Positions 1 through 13,106 are shown, counted from the stretch's first letter. The stretch is DNA of 64,000 nucleotides from Elymus sibiricus (GCA_039707655.1 CM077673.1:9744001-9808000); one strand, 5' to 3'. Notes: generated by a model from the sequence alone, not told the origin. Numbers and translations are program-made.

Positions 1-448
1 ACCGCTAAATATAAGCTATGGAAACACTAAAACAAGCAAACTATGCATGCAAAACAGAATCTGTCAAAAACAGAACAGTCTGTGAAGATCTGTAGTGTAA
101 GCATACTTTCCTGTCTCTAAAAATTCTGAAACATTAGGACAACCTTAAGGATTTGTATATCAAGACTGTGTAAAAATTTCAGATCATTATCACGCTCCAG
201 TAAAAAATTAAAATTCCTGTACTGGAGTCAAAAGTTTCTGTTTTGGTTCAGCATCAATTCTACTCATCTTGTGAGTCATCCCAAAGGCTTTACTTGGCAC
301 TTTATTGAAATAAAAGACACAAAACATGATTACTACAGTAGCTTAATCATGTGAACACACCAAAACAGAAGGTAAAAGTGTTGGGTTGTCACCCAACAAG
401 CGCTTTTCTTTAATGCCTTTTAGCTAGGCATGATGATTTCAATGATGC

Positions 449-1225
449 TCACATAAAAGATAAGAATTGAAACATAACAGGAGCATCATGAAGCATATGA
501 CTAGCACATTTAATTCTAACCCACTTCCTATGCATAGGGATTTTGTGAGCAAACAATTTATGGGAACAAGAATCAACTAGCATAGGAAGGCAAAACAAGC
601 ATGACTTCAAAACTTTCAACACATAGAGAGGAAACTTGATATTATTGCAATATGTAGAAGCATAAGATCCTCTCTCATAATAATTTTCAGTAGCATCATG
701 AAGGAATTTCACAATATAACTATCACATAAAGCATTATTTTCATGATCCATAAGCATAGAAATTTTACTACTCACCACATAAGCGAATTTATTCTCATCC
801 ATAGTAGTGGGAGCAAACTCAACAAAATAACTATCATGTGAAGCATAATCCAAATGAAAATTAAAATCATGATGACAAGTTTCATGGTTATCATTATTCT
901 TTATAGCATACATGTCATCACAATAATCATCATAAATAGGAGGCATGCTTTCATCATAATAAATTTGCTCATCAAAACTTGGGGGGCTAAACATATCATC
1001 TTCATCAAACATAGCATCCCCAAGCTTGTGGCTTTGCATATCATTACCATCATGAATATTCAGAGAATTCATACTAGCAATATTGCAATCATGCTCATCA
1101 TTCAAGGAATTCTCATTAAGTATTTTCATAAATTCTTTCTCTACCAATTGAGCACAATTTTCCAAACCATCATTTTCACGAAAGACATTAAAAAGACGAA
1201 CCAATTGATGCAACCTAAACTCCAT
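449..1225 (-). CDS. Internal ORF of gypsy element, acidic protein of unknown function
   Basis: A 258-residue ORF begins about 100 bp inside the primer-binding site of the gypsy element. The product is rich in Asp, Asn, His and Tyr, with an acidic middle (about residues 40-110), and shows no zinc knuckle, protease DTG or reverse-transcriptase motif. Position directly behind the LTR suggests a gag-region or accessory ORF of a non-autonomous element; that is inference. The reading frame is uninterrupted. Downstream (lower coordinates) is a short repeat-rich non-coding tract with a GCGCTTGTTGGGTGAC-like motif near 385-405 on the minus strand, typical of Triticeae gypsy internal regions as I remember them. 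Confidence 0.6.
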   Translation of the reverse strand: MEFRLHQLVRLFNVFRENDGLENCAQLVEKEFMKILNENSLNDEHDCNIASMNSLNIHDGNDMQSHKLGDAMFDEDDMFSPPSFDEQIYYDESMPPIYDDYCDDMYAIKNNDNHETCHHDFNFHLDYASHDSYFVEFAPTTMDENKFAYVVSSKISMLMDHENNALCDSYIVKFLHDATENYYERGSYASTYCNNIKFPLYVLKVLKSCLFCLPMLVDSCSHKLFAHKIPMHRKWVRIKCASHMLHDAPVMFQFLSFM

Positions 1226-1328
1226 TTTTTTGTTGTTTTCTTTTATAAAACCAAACTAGTGATAAAACAAGAAACTAAAAGATTCAATTGCAAGATCTAA
1301 AGATATACCTTCAAGCACTCACCTCCCT

Positions 1329-1341
1329 GGCAACGGCGCCA
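1329..1341 (-). other. Primer-binding site of gypsy element
   Basis: The minus strand reads TGGCGCCGTTGCC ten bases inside the LTR. This matches the 3' end complement of tRNA-Asp used by many plant gypsy elements (established knowledge), and fixes the element's orientation. Confidence 0.75.
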
Positions 1342-1351
1342 GAAAAGAGCT

Positions 1352-2988
1352 TGATGTCTACTACGCAACCTTCTTCTTGTAGACTCGTGTTGGGCCTCCA
1401 AGCGCAGAGTTTTGTAGGACAGTAGCAAATTTCCCTCAAGTGGATGACCTAAGGTTTATCAATCTGTGGGAGGCATAGGATGAAGATGGTCTCTCTCAAA
1501 CAACCCTGCAACCAAATAACAAAGAGTCTCTTGTGTCCCCAACACACCCAATACAATGGTAAATTGTATAGGTGCACTAGTTCGGCGAAGAGATGGTGAT
1601 ACAAGTATAATATGGATGGTAGATATAGGTTTTTGTAATCTGAAAATATAAAAACAGCAAGGTAACTAATGATAAAAGTGAGCACAAACGGTATTGCAAT
1701 GCTTAGAAACAAGGCCTAGGGTTCATACTTTCACTAGTGCAAGTTCTCTCAACAATACTGACATAGTTGAATCATATATAAATCCCTCACGTGCGACAAA
1801 GAGTTCACTCCAAAGTCACCAATAGCGGAGAACAAACGAAGAAATTATTGTAGGGTACGAAACCACCTCAAAGTTATCTTTTCCGATCAATCTTATGAGA
1901 TATCCCTATAAGTGTCACGAACAGCCCTAGAGTTCGTACTAAAATAACACCTTAAGATACACATCAACCAAAACCCTAATGTCACCTAGATACTCCAATG
2001 TCACCACGAGTACCCATGGGCTTGATTATACGATATGCATCACACAATTTTAGATTCATCATGTTCAAACCAACACAAAGAACTTCAAAGAGTGCCCCAA
2101 AGTTTCTACCGGAGAGTCAAGACGAAAACATGTGCCAACCCCTATGCATAGATTCCCAAGGTCACGGAACCCGCAAGTTGATCACCAAAACATACATCAA
2201 GTGGATCAATAGAACATCCCATTGTCACCACGGATATCCCATCGCAAGATATACATCAAGTGTTCTCAAATCCTTAAAGATTCAATCCGATAAGAAAACT
2301 TCAAAGGGAAAACTCAATTCATCACAAGACGATAGAGAGGGGAAAACTCCATATGATTCATCTATATCAATAAAGCTCGCGATACATCAAGATCGTGTCA
2401 TCTCAAGAACACGAGAGAGAGAGAGATCAAACACATAGCTACTGGTACATACCCTCAGCCCCGAGGGTGAACTACTCCCTCCTCGTCATGGAGACCGCCG
2501 GGATGATGAAGATGGCCTCCGGTGATGGTTTCCCCCTCCGGCAGGGTGCCGGAACGGGCTCCCGATTGGTTTTTCGTGGCTATAGAGTCTTGCGGCGGCG
2601 GAACTCCCGATCTAGGTTTCTTTTCGGAGGTTTCTGTATTTATAAGAATATTTGGCGTTCGAATCATGTCAGGGGGGTGCTCGAGGGACCCACAAGCCAG
2701 GGGGGCGCGCCCTAGGGCGGGCGCGCCACCTAGGCTTGTGGCCTCCTCGGGACTCCTCTCCGGTATCTTTTTACTCCAGTATTTTTTATATTTTCCAAAA
2801 ATATTCTCCGTAAATTTTCAGCCCATTCTGAGAACTTTTATTTCTGCACAAAAACAACACCACGGTAGCTCTGCTGAAAACAGCGTCAGTCCGGGTTAGT
2901 TCTAATCAAATCGTACCAAAATCATATAAAATTATTGTAAACATGGCATGAACACTTCATAAATTATAGATACGTTGGAGACGTATCA
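1352..2988 (-). repeat. Gypsy 5' LTR
   Basis: 1,637-bp LTR. On the minus strand it starts TGATACGTCTCC (2988 downward) and ends GTAGACATCA at 1352, giving the usual TG..CA ends. It carries GC-rich tracts around 2455-2760 that create spurious ORFs on both strands. Only one LTR copy is in the window. Confidence 0.85.
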
Positions 2989-5900
2989 GCGAACCGAATG
3001 TTCGGAGAACCATGTGGTCCGATTACGGGGAACTCGCAAAAACTCACCGATTTGGTCTATTCTGGCCAGCTTCCAATGTTCTTACTCACTGATGTTGGGT
3101 CCCGAGGCGATCTGAACGTTCGGAGAACCCCGGGGGTCCGTTTACGGGGACCTCGCCAAACTCACAGATTTTGATTGTCTATGCAATTGCTCACTGATTT
3201 TGGGTTCCGACGTGATTCGAACCTCCGGGGAACACCGGGGTCAGGTTACGGGGAACTCGTCAAAACTCTAATATTTGGTCCATTCTGGCCAGTTTTCAAT
3301 GCTATAACTCACGATTTTACTTGCCCGCGGTGATTCGGAAGTTCTGGGAACCCCGGGGTCCGCTTACGGGGACCTCGTCGAAACTCGTAGTTTTGCTCCA
3401 TTCTGGCCATCTTTCTATGATAGTACTCACTGTTTTTGGGTCCCGGGGCGATACGAACGTTCGGGGAACCCTGAGGTCTGGTTACGGGGACCTTGCCAAA
3501 ACTCAAAGATTTGGCATATTTTAGCCAGTTTTCTATGCTATTACTCACTGATTTTGGGTCTCGAGGCGATCCGAACGTTCGGGGGACCTCGGGGTCCGCT
3601 TACGTGGGCCTCGCCAGAATGACAGATTCCAGTTTTTAAGCTATTGCTCACTGATTTTGGGTCCCGGGTTGATTTGAACGTTCGGAGAACACCGGGGTTA
3701 GGTTACGGGGACCTCGACAAAACTCATAGATTTGGTCCATTGTGGCCAGTTTTCTATGCTATTACTCACTGATTTTTGTTCGCGTGGCGATTCGAACGTT
3801 CAGGGAACACTGGGGTCAGGTTATGTGGACCTCGCTAAAACTCGCACATTTGGTCCATTCTGGCCATTTTTCTATGCTATTACTCACTGATTTTGGGTCT
3901 CGGGGCAATCCAAACGTCTGGGGAACCCCGAGGTCCGGTTACACAGACATCTCCAAAATTCACAGATTTGGTCAATTTTGGCCGGTTTTCTATGCTATTA
4001 CTCATTGTTTTTGGATCCCGGGGCGATTCGAACGTTCGGGGAACACCGAGGTCAGGTTACGGGGAGCTTGCCAAAACTCGCAGATTTGGTCCATTCTGGC
4101 CAGTTTTCTATGCTATTACTCACTGATTTTGGGACTCAGGGCGATCCGAACGTTCGGGGAACCTTGGGGTCCGGTTATGGGGACCTCACCAAAATTCGCA
4201 GATTTCGTAAAATTCTGGCCAGTTTTTTGTGCTACTACTCATTGATTTTCGGTCCAGGAGCGATCCGAATGTTCGGGGATCCCCGGGGTAGGATGTGGGG
4301 ACCTCGCCAAAACTCATAGATTTCGCATATTCCGGACAGTTTTTATAGTTATTACTCACTGATTTTGGGTCCCGGGGTGATCCGAATGTTCGGGGAACCC
4401 TAGGGTCCGCTTACGGGGACCTCGGCAAAACTCGCAGATTCTGTTTATTCTAGCCAGCTTTGTATGCTCTTATTCACTGATTTTGGTTCCCATGGCGATC
4501 CGAACGTTTGGGGAACCCCGGGGGTCCGCTTATGGGGACCTCGCCAAACTCACAGATTCAAGTTTTCTATGCAATTGCTCACTGATTTTGGGTCCCGACG
4601 CAATTCGAACGTCCGGGGAACACCGGGGTCAGGTTACGGGGACCTCGACAAAACTCCCAGATTTGGTCCATTCTAGCCAGTTTTCTACGCTATAACTCAC
4701 TCTGTTAGTTCCCGTGGTGATTCGAAAATTCTGGGAACCCCGGGGTCCACTTACGGGGACCTCGCCGAAACTCGTAATTTTGCTCCATTCTGGCCATGTT
4801 TCTATGTTATTACTCACTGTTTTTGGGTCCCGGGGTGATCCAAACATTCAGAGAACCCTGGGGTCTGGTTATGAGGACCTCACCTAAACTCACAGATTTG
4901 GCATATTTTGGCCAGTTTTCTATGCTATTACTCATTGATTTTGAGTCCCGAGGCGATCCGAACATTCGGGGGACCTCAGGGTCCGCTTACGGGGGCCTCA
5001 ACAAAACTCATAGATTCGAGTTTTATATGATGTTGCTCACTAATTTTGGGTCTCAGAGAGATTCGAATGTTCGGGGAACACCGGGGTCAGGTTACGGGGA
5101 CCTTCCCAAAACTCGCAGATGTGGTCCATTCTGGCCAGTTATCATTACTATTACACACTGATTTTGGGTCTCGGGGTGATCTGAACGTTCGGCGAACACC
5201 GGTGTCCTTTTATGGGGACCTCGCCAAAATTCGTAGATTTGGTTAGTTTTTGCCTGTTTTCTATACTATTACTCACTGTTTTTGGGTCTCGGGGAGATTC
5301 GAACGTTCGGGGAACACCGGGGTCAGATTATGGGAATCGTGCCAAAACTCGCAGATTTATTCCATTCTGGCCAGTTTTCTATGGTATTACTCACTGATGA
5401 TGGGTCTCGAGGCGATCCGAACGTTCGGGGATCCCAGGGTCCTCTTATGGGGACCTCGCCAAAACTCATAGATTTGGCCCATTCTGGCCAGTTTTCTATG
5501 CTATTACTCACTATTTTTGGGTCTCGGGGCGATTTGAATGTTCGAGGAACACCGGGGTCAGGTTATGGGGACATCGCCAAAACTCATAGATTTGGTCCAT
5601 TCTGGCCAATTTGTTATGCTATTAGTCACTTATTCTGGGTGTTAGGGCCATCCGAACGTTCGGGGAACCACGGGGTCCGCATATAGGGACCTCGTCAAAA
5701 CTCACAAATTTGGTCCATTCAGGCCAGTTTTCTAAGCTATTAATGAGTGATTCTCGGTCCCGCGGCGATCCGAATGTACGGGGAACCCCGGGGTCCGCTT
5801 ACGGGAACCACGCCAAAACTCGCAGATTTGGTCTATTCTGGCCAGATTTCTATGCTCTTACTCACTGATTTTGGATACCGAGGCGATCCGAACGTTCGAG

Positions 5901-8900
5901 GAACTCTAGGGTCCGTTTATGGGGACCTCACCAAAACTCACAAGTTCTAGTTTTCTATGCTATTGCTCCTTGATTTTGGGTCCCGGGGTGATTCGAACGT
6001 TCGGGGAACTCCGAGGTCAGGTTACGGGGACCTCGACATCGTAGATTTGGTCCATTCTGGCCAGTTTTCTATGCTATTACTCACTGATTTTTGTTCGCGT
6101 GGTGATTCAAACATTCAGGGAACACCGGGGTCAGGTTACGGGGACGTCGCCAAAACTGACAGATTTGGTCCACTGTGCCCTGTTTTCTATGCTATTACTC
6201 ACTTATTTTGGGAGTCAGGGTGATCCGAAAGTTCGGAGAAACCCGGGGTCTGGTTACAGGGACCTCGCCCATATTCGCAGATTTGGTCAATTTTGGCCAG
6301 TTTTCTATGCTATTACTCACTGTTTTTGGATCCGAGGGCGATTCGAACGTTCGGGGAACACCGAGGTCAGGTTACGGGGACCTTGCAAAAACTCGCAGAT
6401 TTGGTCCATTCTGGCCAATTTTCTATGCTATTACTCACTGATTTTGGGTCTTGGGGCGATCCAAACGTTCGGGGAACCTTGGGGTCCGCTTATAGGGACA
6501 TTGCCAAAACTCGCAGATTTGGTCTACTCTGGCCAGATTTCTATGCTCTTACTCACTGACTTTGGGTCCCGAGGCAATCCGAACGTTCGGGGAACTCCAG
6601 GGTCCGTTTACGAGGACCTCGCCAAAACTCATAGATTGCAGTTTTCTATGCTATTGATCACTGATTTTGGGTCCCGGGGTGATTCAAACGTTCGGGGAAC
6701 ATCGGGGTCAGGTTACGGGGACCTTGACAAATCTCGTAGATCTGGTCCATTTTGGCCAGTTTTATATGCTATTACTGACTGATTTTTGTTCGCGCGGCGT
6801 TTCAATCGTTCGGGAAACACCGGGGTCAGGTTACGGGGACCTCGCCAAAACTGACAAATTTGGTCCATTCTAGCTTGTTTTCTATGCTATTACTCGTTGA
6901 TTTTGGGTGTCGGGGCGATCCGAAAGTTCGGAGAAACCCGAGGTCCGGTTACAGGGACCTCGCCAAATTTCGCAGATTTGGTCAATTTTGGCCAGTTTTC
7001 TATGCTATTACTCATTGTTTTTGGATCCCGAGGTGATTCGAACGTTCGAGGAACACCAAGGTTAGGTTACGGGGACCTTGCCAAAACTCGCAGATTTGGT
7101 CCATTCTGGCCAGTTTTGTATGCTATTACTCACTGACTTTGGGTCTCGGGGCAATCCGAATGTTCGAGGAACCTTGGGGTCCGCTTATAGGACCTCGCCA
7201 AAATTCGCGGATTTGGTCAATTCTGAGCAGTTTTCTATGCTACTAATCATTGATTTTCGGTCCAGGGGAGATCCGAATGTTCGGGGAACATCGGGGTACG
7301 GTTGCGGGGACCTTGCCAAAACTCATAGATTTGGCATATTCCGGCCGGTTTTCTTAGCTATTACTCACTGATTTTGGCTCCCGTAGCAATCCGAATGTTC
7401 GGGGAACCCCGGGGTCCTCTTACGGGGACCTCGGTCTATTATGGCCAGCTTTATATGCTCTTACTCACTAATTTTGGGTCCCGAGGCGATATGAACATTC
7501 GGGGAACCCCGGGTGTCCGCTTACAAGGACCTCGCAAAACTCACATATTCCAGTTTTCTATGCAATTGCTGACTGATTTTGGGTCCCGATGCGATTCGAA
7601 CGTCCGGGGAACACAACGGTCAGGTTACGGGGACCTCGACAGAACTCGCAGATTTGATCCATTTTGGCCAGTTCTCTATGCTATACCTTACTATTTTAGT
7701 TCTCGTGGTGATTCGAAAGTTCTGGGAACCCCGGGGTCCGCTTACGGAGACCTCGCCGAAACTTGTAGTTTTGCTCCATTCTGGCCATCTTTCTATGGTA
7801 TTACTCACTGTTTTTGGGTCCTGGGGCCATCCGAACGTTCGGGAAACCTTGGCGTCTGGTTACAGGGACCTCGCCAAAACTCGCAGATTTGGCTTTGGCC
7901 TATTTTCTATGTTGTTACTCACTTATTTTGGGTCCCGAGGCTATCCGAACGTTCGGGGGACCTCAGGGTCCGCTTACGGGGGCCTGGACAAAACTCACAG
8001 ATTCCAGTTTTCTATGATGTTGCTCACTGATTTTGGGTCCCAGGGAGATTCGAATGTTCGAGTAACACCGGGGTCAGGTTACGGGGACCTTGCCAAAACT
8101 CGCGAATTTGGTCCATTCTCGCTAGTTTTCTATACTATTACTCAGTGATTTTGGGTCTCGGGGCGATCCAAACGTTCGGGGAACCCTGGGGTCCGCTTAT
8201 GAAGACCTTGCCAAAACTCACAGATTTGGTCCATTCTCGCAAGTTTTCTATGCTATTACTAACTATTTTTGGGTCCTGGGGTGATTCGAATGTTCGGGGA
8301 ACACCGGGGTCAGGTTACGGGGACCTCGCCAAAACTGAAAGATTTGGTCCATTATGGCTAGTTTTCTATGCTATTACTTACTGATTTTGGGTATCAAGGC
8401 CATCCGAACGTTCGGGGAACCCTGGGGTACGCTTATAGGGACCTCACCAAAACTCACAGATTTTGTCCATTCAGGCCAGTTTTCTATGCTATTAATCAGT
8501 GATTTTCGGTCCCGGGGCGATACGAATGTTCGGGGAACCCCGGGGTCCGCTTACGGGTCGCCAAAAATTGCACATTTGGTCTACTCGGGCCAGATTTCTA
8601 TACTCTTACTCACTGATTTTGGGTCCCGAGACGATCCGAACGTTCGGGGAACTCCAGGGTCCATTTACGGGGACCTCGCCAAAACTCACAGATTGCAGTT
8701 TTCTATGCTATTGCTCACTGATTTTGGGTCCCGGGGTGATTCGAACGTTCGGTAAACACCAGGGTCAGGTTACGGGGACCTCGACAAAACTCGTAGATTT
8801 GGTCCATTTTGGCTAGTTTTCTATGCTATTACTCACTGATTTTTTTTTGCGTGGCGATTCGAACGTTCAGGGAACACCGGGGTCAGGTTACGGGGACGCC

Positions 8901-11788
8901 GCCAAAACTGACAAATTTGGTCCACTATGGCCTGTTTTCTATGCTATTACTCACTTATTTTGGGTGTCAGGGCGATCCGAAAGTTTGGAGAAACCCGGGG
9001 TCCGATTACATGGACCTCGCCCATATTCGCATATTTGGTCAATTTTGGCCAGATTTCTATGCTATTACTCACTGTTTTTAGATCTCGCGGCGATTCGAAC
9101 GTTCGGGGATCACCGAGGTCAGGTTACAGGGACCTTGCCAAAACTCGCAGATTTGGTCCATTCTGGCCAGTTTTCTATGCTATTACTCATTGATTTTGGG
9201 TCTCGGGGCAATCCGAACGTTCGGGGAACCTTGGGGTTCGCTTATGGGGACCTCGCCAAAATTCGCAGATTTGGTCAATTCTGGCCAGTTTTCTATGCTA
9301 CTACTCACTATTTTTGTTCCCGCAGTAATTCGAACGTTGTGGGAACCCCGTGATTAGGTTATGGGGACCTTGCCAAAACTCATAGTTTTGCTCCATTCTG
9401 GCCAGTTTTCTATGCTATTACTCACTGTTTTTGGGTCCCGGTGCAATCCGAACGTTCCGGGAACCCCGGGGTCCGATCACGGGGACCTCGTCAAAACTCG
9501 CAGATTTGGCATATTCTGGCCGGTTTCCTATGCTATTACTCGGTGATTTTGGGTCCCGAGGCGATCCGAACATTCTGGGGACATCGGGGTCCACTTACGG
9601 GTGCCTCGCCAAAACTCACAGATTCCAGTTTTCGATGCTATTGCTCACTGATTTTAGGTCCCGGGACGATTCGAACGTTCGGAGAACATCGGGGTGAGGT
9701 TACGGGCAGCTCGCCAAAACTCGCAGATTTGGTCTATTTTTGCCAGTTTTCAATGCTCTTACTCACGCATTTTTGGTGCCGGGGCGATCCAAACGTTCGG
9801 GGAACCACCCGATCCGCTTAAAGGGACCTCGCCAAAACTCATAGATTTGGCTCATTCTGGGCAGTTTTCTATGTTATTACTCACTGTTGTTGGATCTCGG
9901 GAAGATTCGAACGTTCAGGGAACACCGGGGTCAGGTTACACGGACCTTTCCAAAACTCGCAGATTTGGTCCATTCTGGCCAGTTTTCTATGCTATTACTC
10001 ATTGATTTTCGGTCTCGGGGCGATCCGAACGTTTGGGGAACCCTGGGGTCCGCTCATGGGGACCTCGCCAAAATTCGTAGATTTGGTCAATTCCGGCTAG
10101 TTTTCTATGTTATTACTCACTGATTTTAGCTCCACTGGCGATCCGAATGTTCGGGGAACCCCGGGGAACAGTTGTGGGGACCTCGCCAAAACTCATAGAT
10201 TTGGCATATTCTAGCCAGTTTTCTTAGCTATTACTCGCAGAATTTGGGTCCCGGGGCGATCCGAATATTCGGGGAACCCCAAGGTCCGCTTATGGGGACC
10301 TTGCCAAAACTCGCTGATTTGGTCTATTCTGGCCAGTTTTCTAAGCTCTTGCTCACTGATTTTGGGTCCCGAGGCGATCCGAACGTTCGGGGAACCCCGG
10401 GGGTCCGCTTACGGGGACCTCGCCAAACTCACAGATTCCATTTTTCTGTGCTAATGCTCACTAAATTTGGTTACACGGACCTCGACAAAACAGGCATATT
10501 TGGTCCATTTTGGCCGGTTTTCTATGCTATTACTCACTATTTTGGTTCCCGCGGTGATAAGAATGTTTTGGGACCCCGGGGTCCGCTATGGGGACCTCGA
10601 CAAAACTACGTAGTTTTGCTCCATTCTAGCCAGTTTTCTTTGTTAATACTCACTGTTTTTGGGTCCCGGTGTGATCCGAATGTTCGGGAAACCCCGGGGT
10701 CCGATTATGGGGACCGCACCAAAACTCACAGATTTGGCATATTCTGGCATGTTTCCTATGCTATTACTTAGTGATTTTGGGTCACGAGGCGATCCGAACG
10801 TTCGGGGGACCTCGGGGTCCGCTTACGGGGGCCTCGCCAGAACTCACATATTCCAGTTTTCTATGAGATTGCTCACTGATTTTGGATCCCGGGACGATAT
10901 GAACGATCGGGGAACACCGGGGTGAGGTTACGGGGACCTCGACAAAACTTGCAGATTTCGTCTATTTTTGCCAGCTTTCTATGCTCGTACTCACTGATTT
11001 TGGGTCCCGGGGCGATCCGGACATTCGGGGAACCACCCGGTCTGCTTATAGGGACCTCGCCAAAACTCACACATTTGGTCCATTCTGGCCAGTTTTCTAT
11101 GTTATTACTCACTGTTTTTAGGTCCCGGGGAGATTCGAACGTTCGGGGAACACTAGGGCCAGGTTACAGGGACCTCGGCAAAACTCGCAAATTTGGTCCA
11201 TTCCAGCCGGTTTTCTATACTATTACTCGCTGATTTTTGCTCTCGGGGAGATCCGAACGTTCGGGGAACCCTGGGGTCCGCTTATGGGGACCTCGACAAA
11301 ATTCGCAGATTTGGTCAATTCCGGCTAGTTTTCTATGCTATTACTCACAGATTTTCCGCCCAATGTTCGGGGAACCCCGGGTACGGTTGCGGGGACCTTG
11401 TCAAAACTCGTAGATTTGGCATATTAGCCATTTTTCTTAGCTATTACTCACTTAGTTTGGGTTCCGGGGCGGTCCGAATGTTCGGGGAACCCCAGGATCC
11501 GCTTACGGGGACCTCGCCAAAACTCGCAGATTTGGTCTGTTCTTGCCAGTTTTCTATGCTCTTACTCACTGATTTTGGGTCCCGAGGCGATCCGAACGTT
11601 CGGGGAACCCCCGGGGTCCGCTTACGGGGACCTCGCCAAAACTCGTAAATTAGGCATATTAGGGACAGTTTTCTATGATATTACTCACTGATTTTGGGTT
11701 TCGAAGCAATCTGAATCTTCGGGAACCCCGGGGTCCACTTACGGGCACCTCGCCAAAACTCGCAGATTTGGTCCATTCTCGCTAGTTT
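2989..11788. repeat. Satellite array, ~118-bp monomer, pSc119.2-like
   Basis: About 75 head-to-tail monomers of roughly 118 bp fill 8.8 kb. Each contains a GAACGTTCGGGGAAC core, a GGTTACGGGGACCTCGCC or GCTTACGGGGACCTCGCC segment, and CTATTACTCACTGATTTTG followed by GGGTCCC. The CTATTACTCAC..GGGTCCC part matches what I know of the pSc119.2 (118/120-bp) family used as a cytogenetic probe in rye and wheat. Monomers fall into classes: aacaccggggtcaggtt versus aaccccggggtccgctt, and a short class (~104 bp) lacking the ggtccattctggc stretch. Because 118 is not a multiple of three, the array produces many spurious ORFs in all plus frames. The array is cut on the left by the gypsy element and ends mid-monomer on the right. 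Confidence 0.92.
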
Positions 11789-13040
11789 CAAAATTTCGAA
11801 CATTTTTTGAATAAAAAATATTCTTTTTGAAATCAAGAACACTTTTTGAATCCACAAACATTTTATGATTTATTAAACATTTTATTTCAAATTTCTCATT
11901 TTTCTTTATTTTCGGAACTTTCAAAGTCCCAAATTATTTAAAGTAGAAAAAAAGGAAACTAAACTTAAAAATAAAAAAAAATGAAATTTAAAGAACATGA
12001 CGCCAGGACATGGGCCAGCCCAAACGGGCGAACTACATCATCGCGCAGCATGCAGATCATAGTATAGCAGGCCCCTACTGCATGGGCCGGCTCAGACGAG
12101 GATTCCCCTCTGTGAAATGCTTTTTTATTATTTATAGGTGCACATATTTAAAATCGTGAACATCAAATTCCTGATTAACTTTACAATTTTTGGACATTTT
12201 CTAAAATCAAGACCATTTTTGAATTCATGAACATTTTATACTATTTGCAAACTTTTAAAAAAATCTGAACATTTTTAAGCAATTTTATTAAATCGACAAA
12301 CATTTCTAGAATAGACAAACATTTTTTCGAAATTGATGGAACAATTTTTTAATGAATATTTTTATATTTCATGAAAACAAATCGAATGCATGATCATTTT
12401 TTGAATCGGCGAACATTTTATGAATGAATAAACTATTGTGTAAGTCAAGAACAATTTTTGAATTTTTAGGATATTTTCAATTCCTGAACAGTTTTTAAAT
12501 TGGCGAATTGTTTTCAATTCATGAACAGTTTTTAAGTTGGCGAATTTTTTTCAATTTCATGAACATTTTTTAGTACACGAACTTTTTAAGAAATCATGAA
12601 CATTTTTTGATCTCCTGAAGATTTGTTTTCAAAATTTCGAGCATTTTTTAATAAACAAACATTCTTTTACAAAATCGCTAACATTTTTTGAATCCACAAA
12701 CATTTTATGATTTACTAAATATTTTATTTAAAAATTCTCATTTTCCTTTATTATGAACTTTTTTGAAGTCCCAAATTATTTAAAGTAAAAACACGAAACG
12801 AAAAAAAATAAAGAACATGCCACCCGGACATGGGCTGACCCAAACGGGTGAGCTGTGTCTTTTACCAGCGGGCACATAGCAGGTCCCTACTGCATGGGCC
12901 GGCCCAAGCTGGGGATTCCTTGTGTTAAATATTTTTTATCACTTATAGGTGGCATTGGTGGGTAATATTTTGCAATTTTGGGGGAAATTTCATTGACGTA
13001 CCGCGAAAAGCAATAGCCCTTTTATTATTAGGTATAGAAT
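11789..13040. repeat. AT-rich block with gaacattttttgaa motifs and an internal duplication
   Basis: Low-complexity AT-rich DNA built from a degenerate gaacattttttgaat motif on both strands. Two related segments, about 11788-12140 and 12627-12950, each run from tttcaaaatttcga through a GC-richer tag (catgggcc, then ctactgcatgggccgg) to a ttataggtg motif; they are diverged direct repeats about 840 bp apart. No ORF. Probably the inside of a degenerate class II element; superfamily not assigned. Confidence 0.6.
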
Positions 13041-13106
13041 ATGGATGGTCAGAGTTTGGCTCAAAATACTTGGGAGCCTAATAAACCAGGACGGAGGTAG
13101 TAAAAC
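13041..13106. mobile_element. Stowaway MITE fragment (one end)
   Basis: The stretch ends ggacggaggtag followed by TA, the right-hand terminus of a Stowaway/Tc1-Mariner MITE, with the matching left terminus absent. It runs back to about the ggtatagaatatgg junction. Confidence 0.5.

Larger units (their letters stand above)
1..2988 (-). mobile_element. Gypsy-type LTR retrotransposon, 5' part
   Basis: The element reads on the minus strand: LTR at 1352-2988, a tRNA-Asp-like primer-binding site just inside it, then one ORF at 1225-449, and non-coding internal sequence down to base 1. No protease, reverse transcriptase or integrase is visible, so within the window it looks like the 5' part of an element or a non-autonomous member. 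The LTR outer end abuts a satellite monomer at 2989, so the element inserted into the satellite; bases 2989-2993 (gcgaa) would be one copy of the target duplication, the other lying outside the window. The TGATACGTCTCC start is shared by several Triticeae gypsy families; I do not assign a family name. Bases 1-448 hold no ORF. Confidence 0.85.

Noticed and set aside
1998..2899. ORFs inside the gypsy LTR
   Set aside because: LTR sequence, overlapping on both strands, no domain.
2989..11788. Many ORFs of 60-230 codons in the plus frames
   Set aside because: They are products of the satellite monomer, whose length is not a multiple of three; the peptides repeat the same motifs and have no family resemblance.
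2989..11788. Regular repeats that could suggest a CRISPR array
   Set aside because: The whole ~118-bp unit is conserved, with no unique spacers, and the DNA is eukaryotic.
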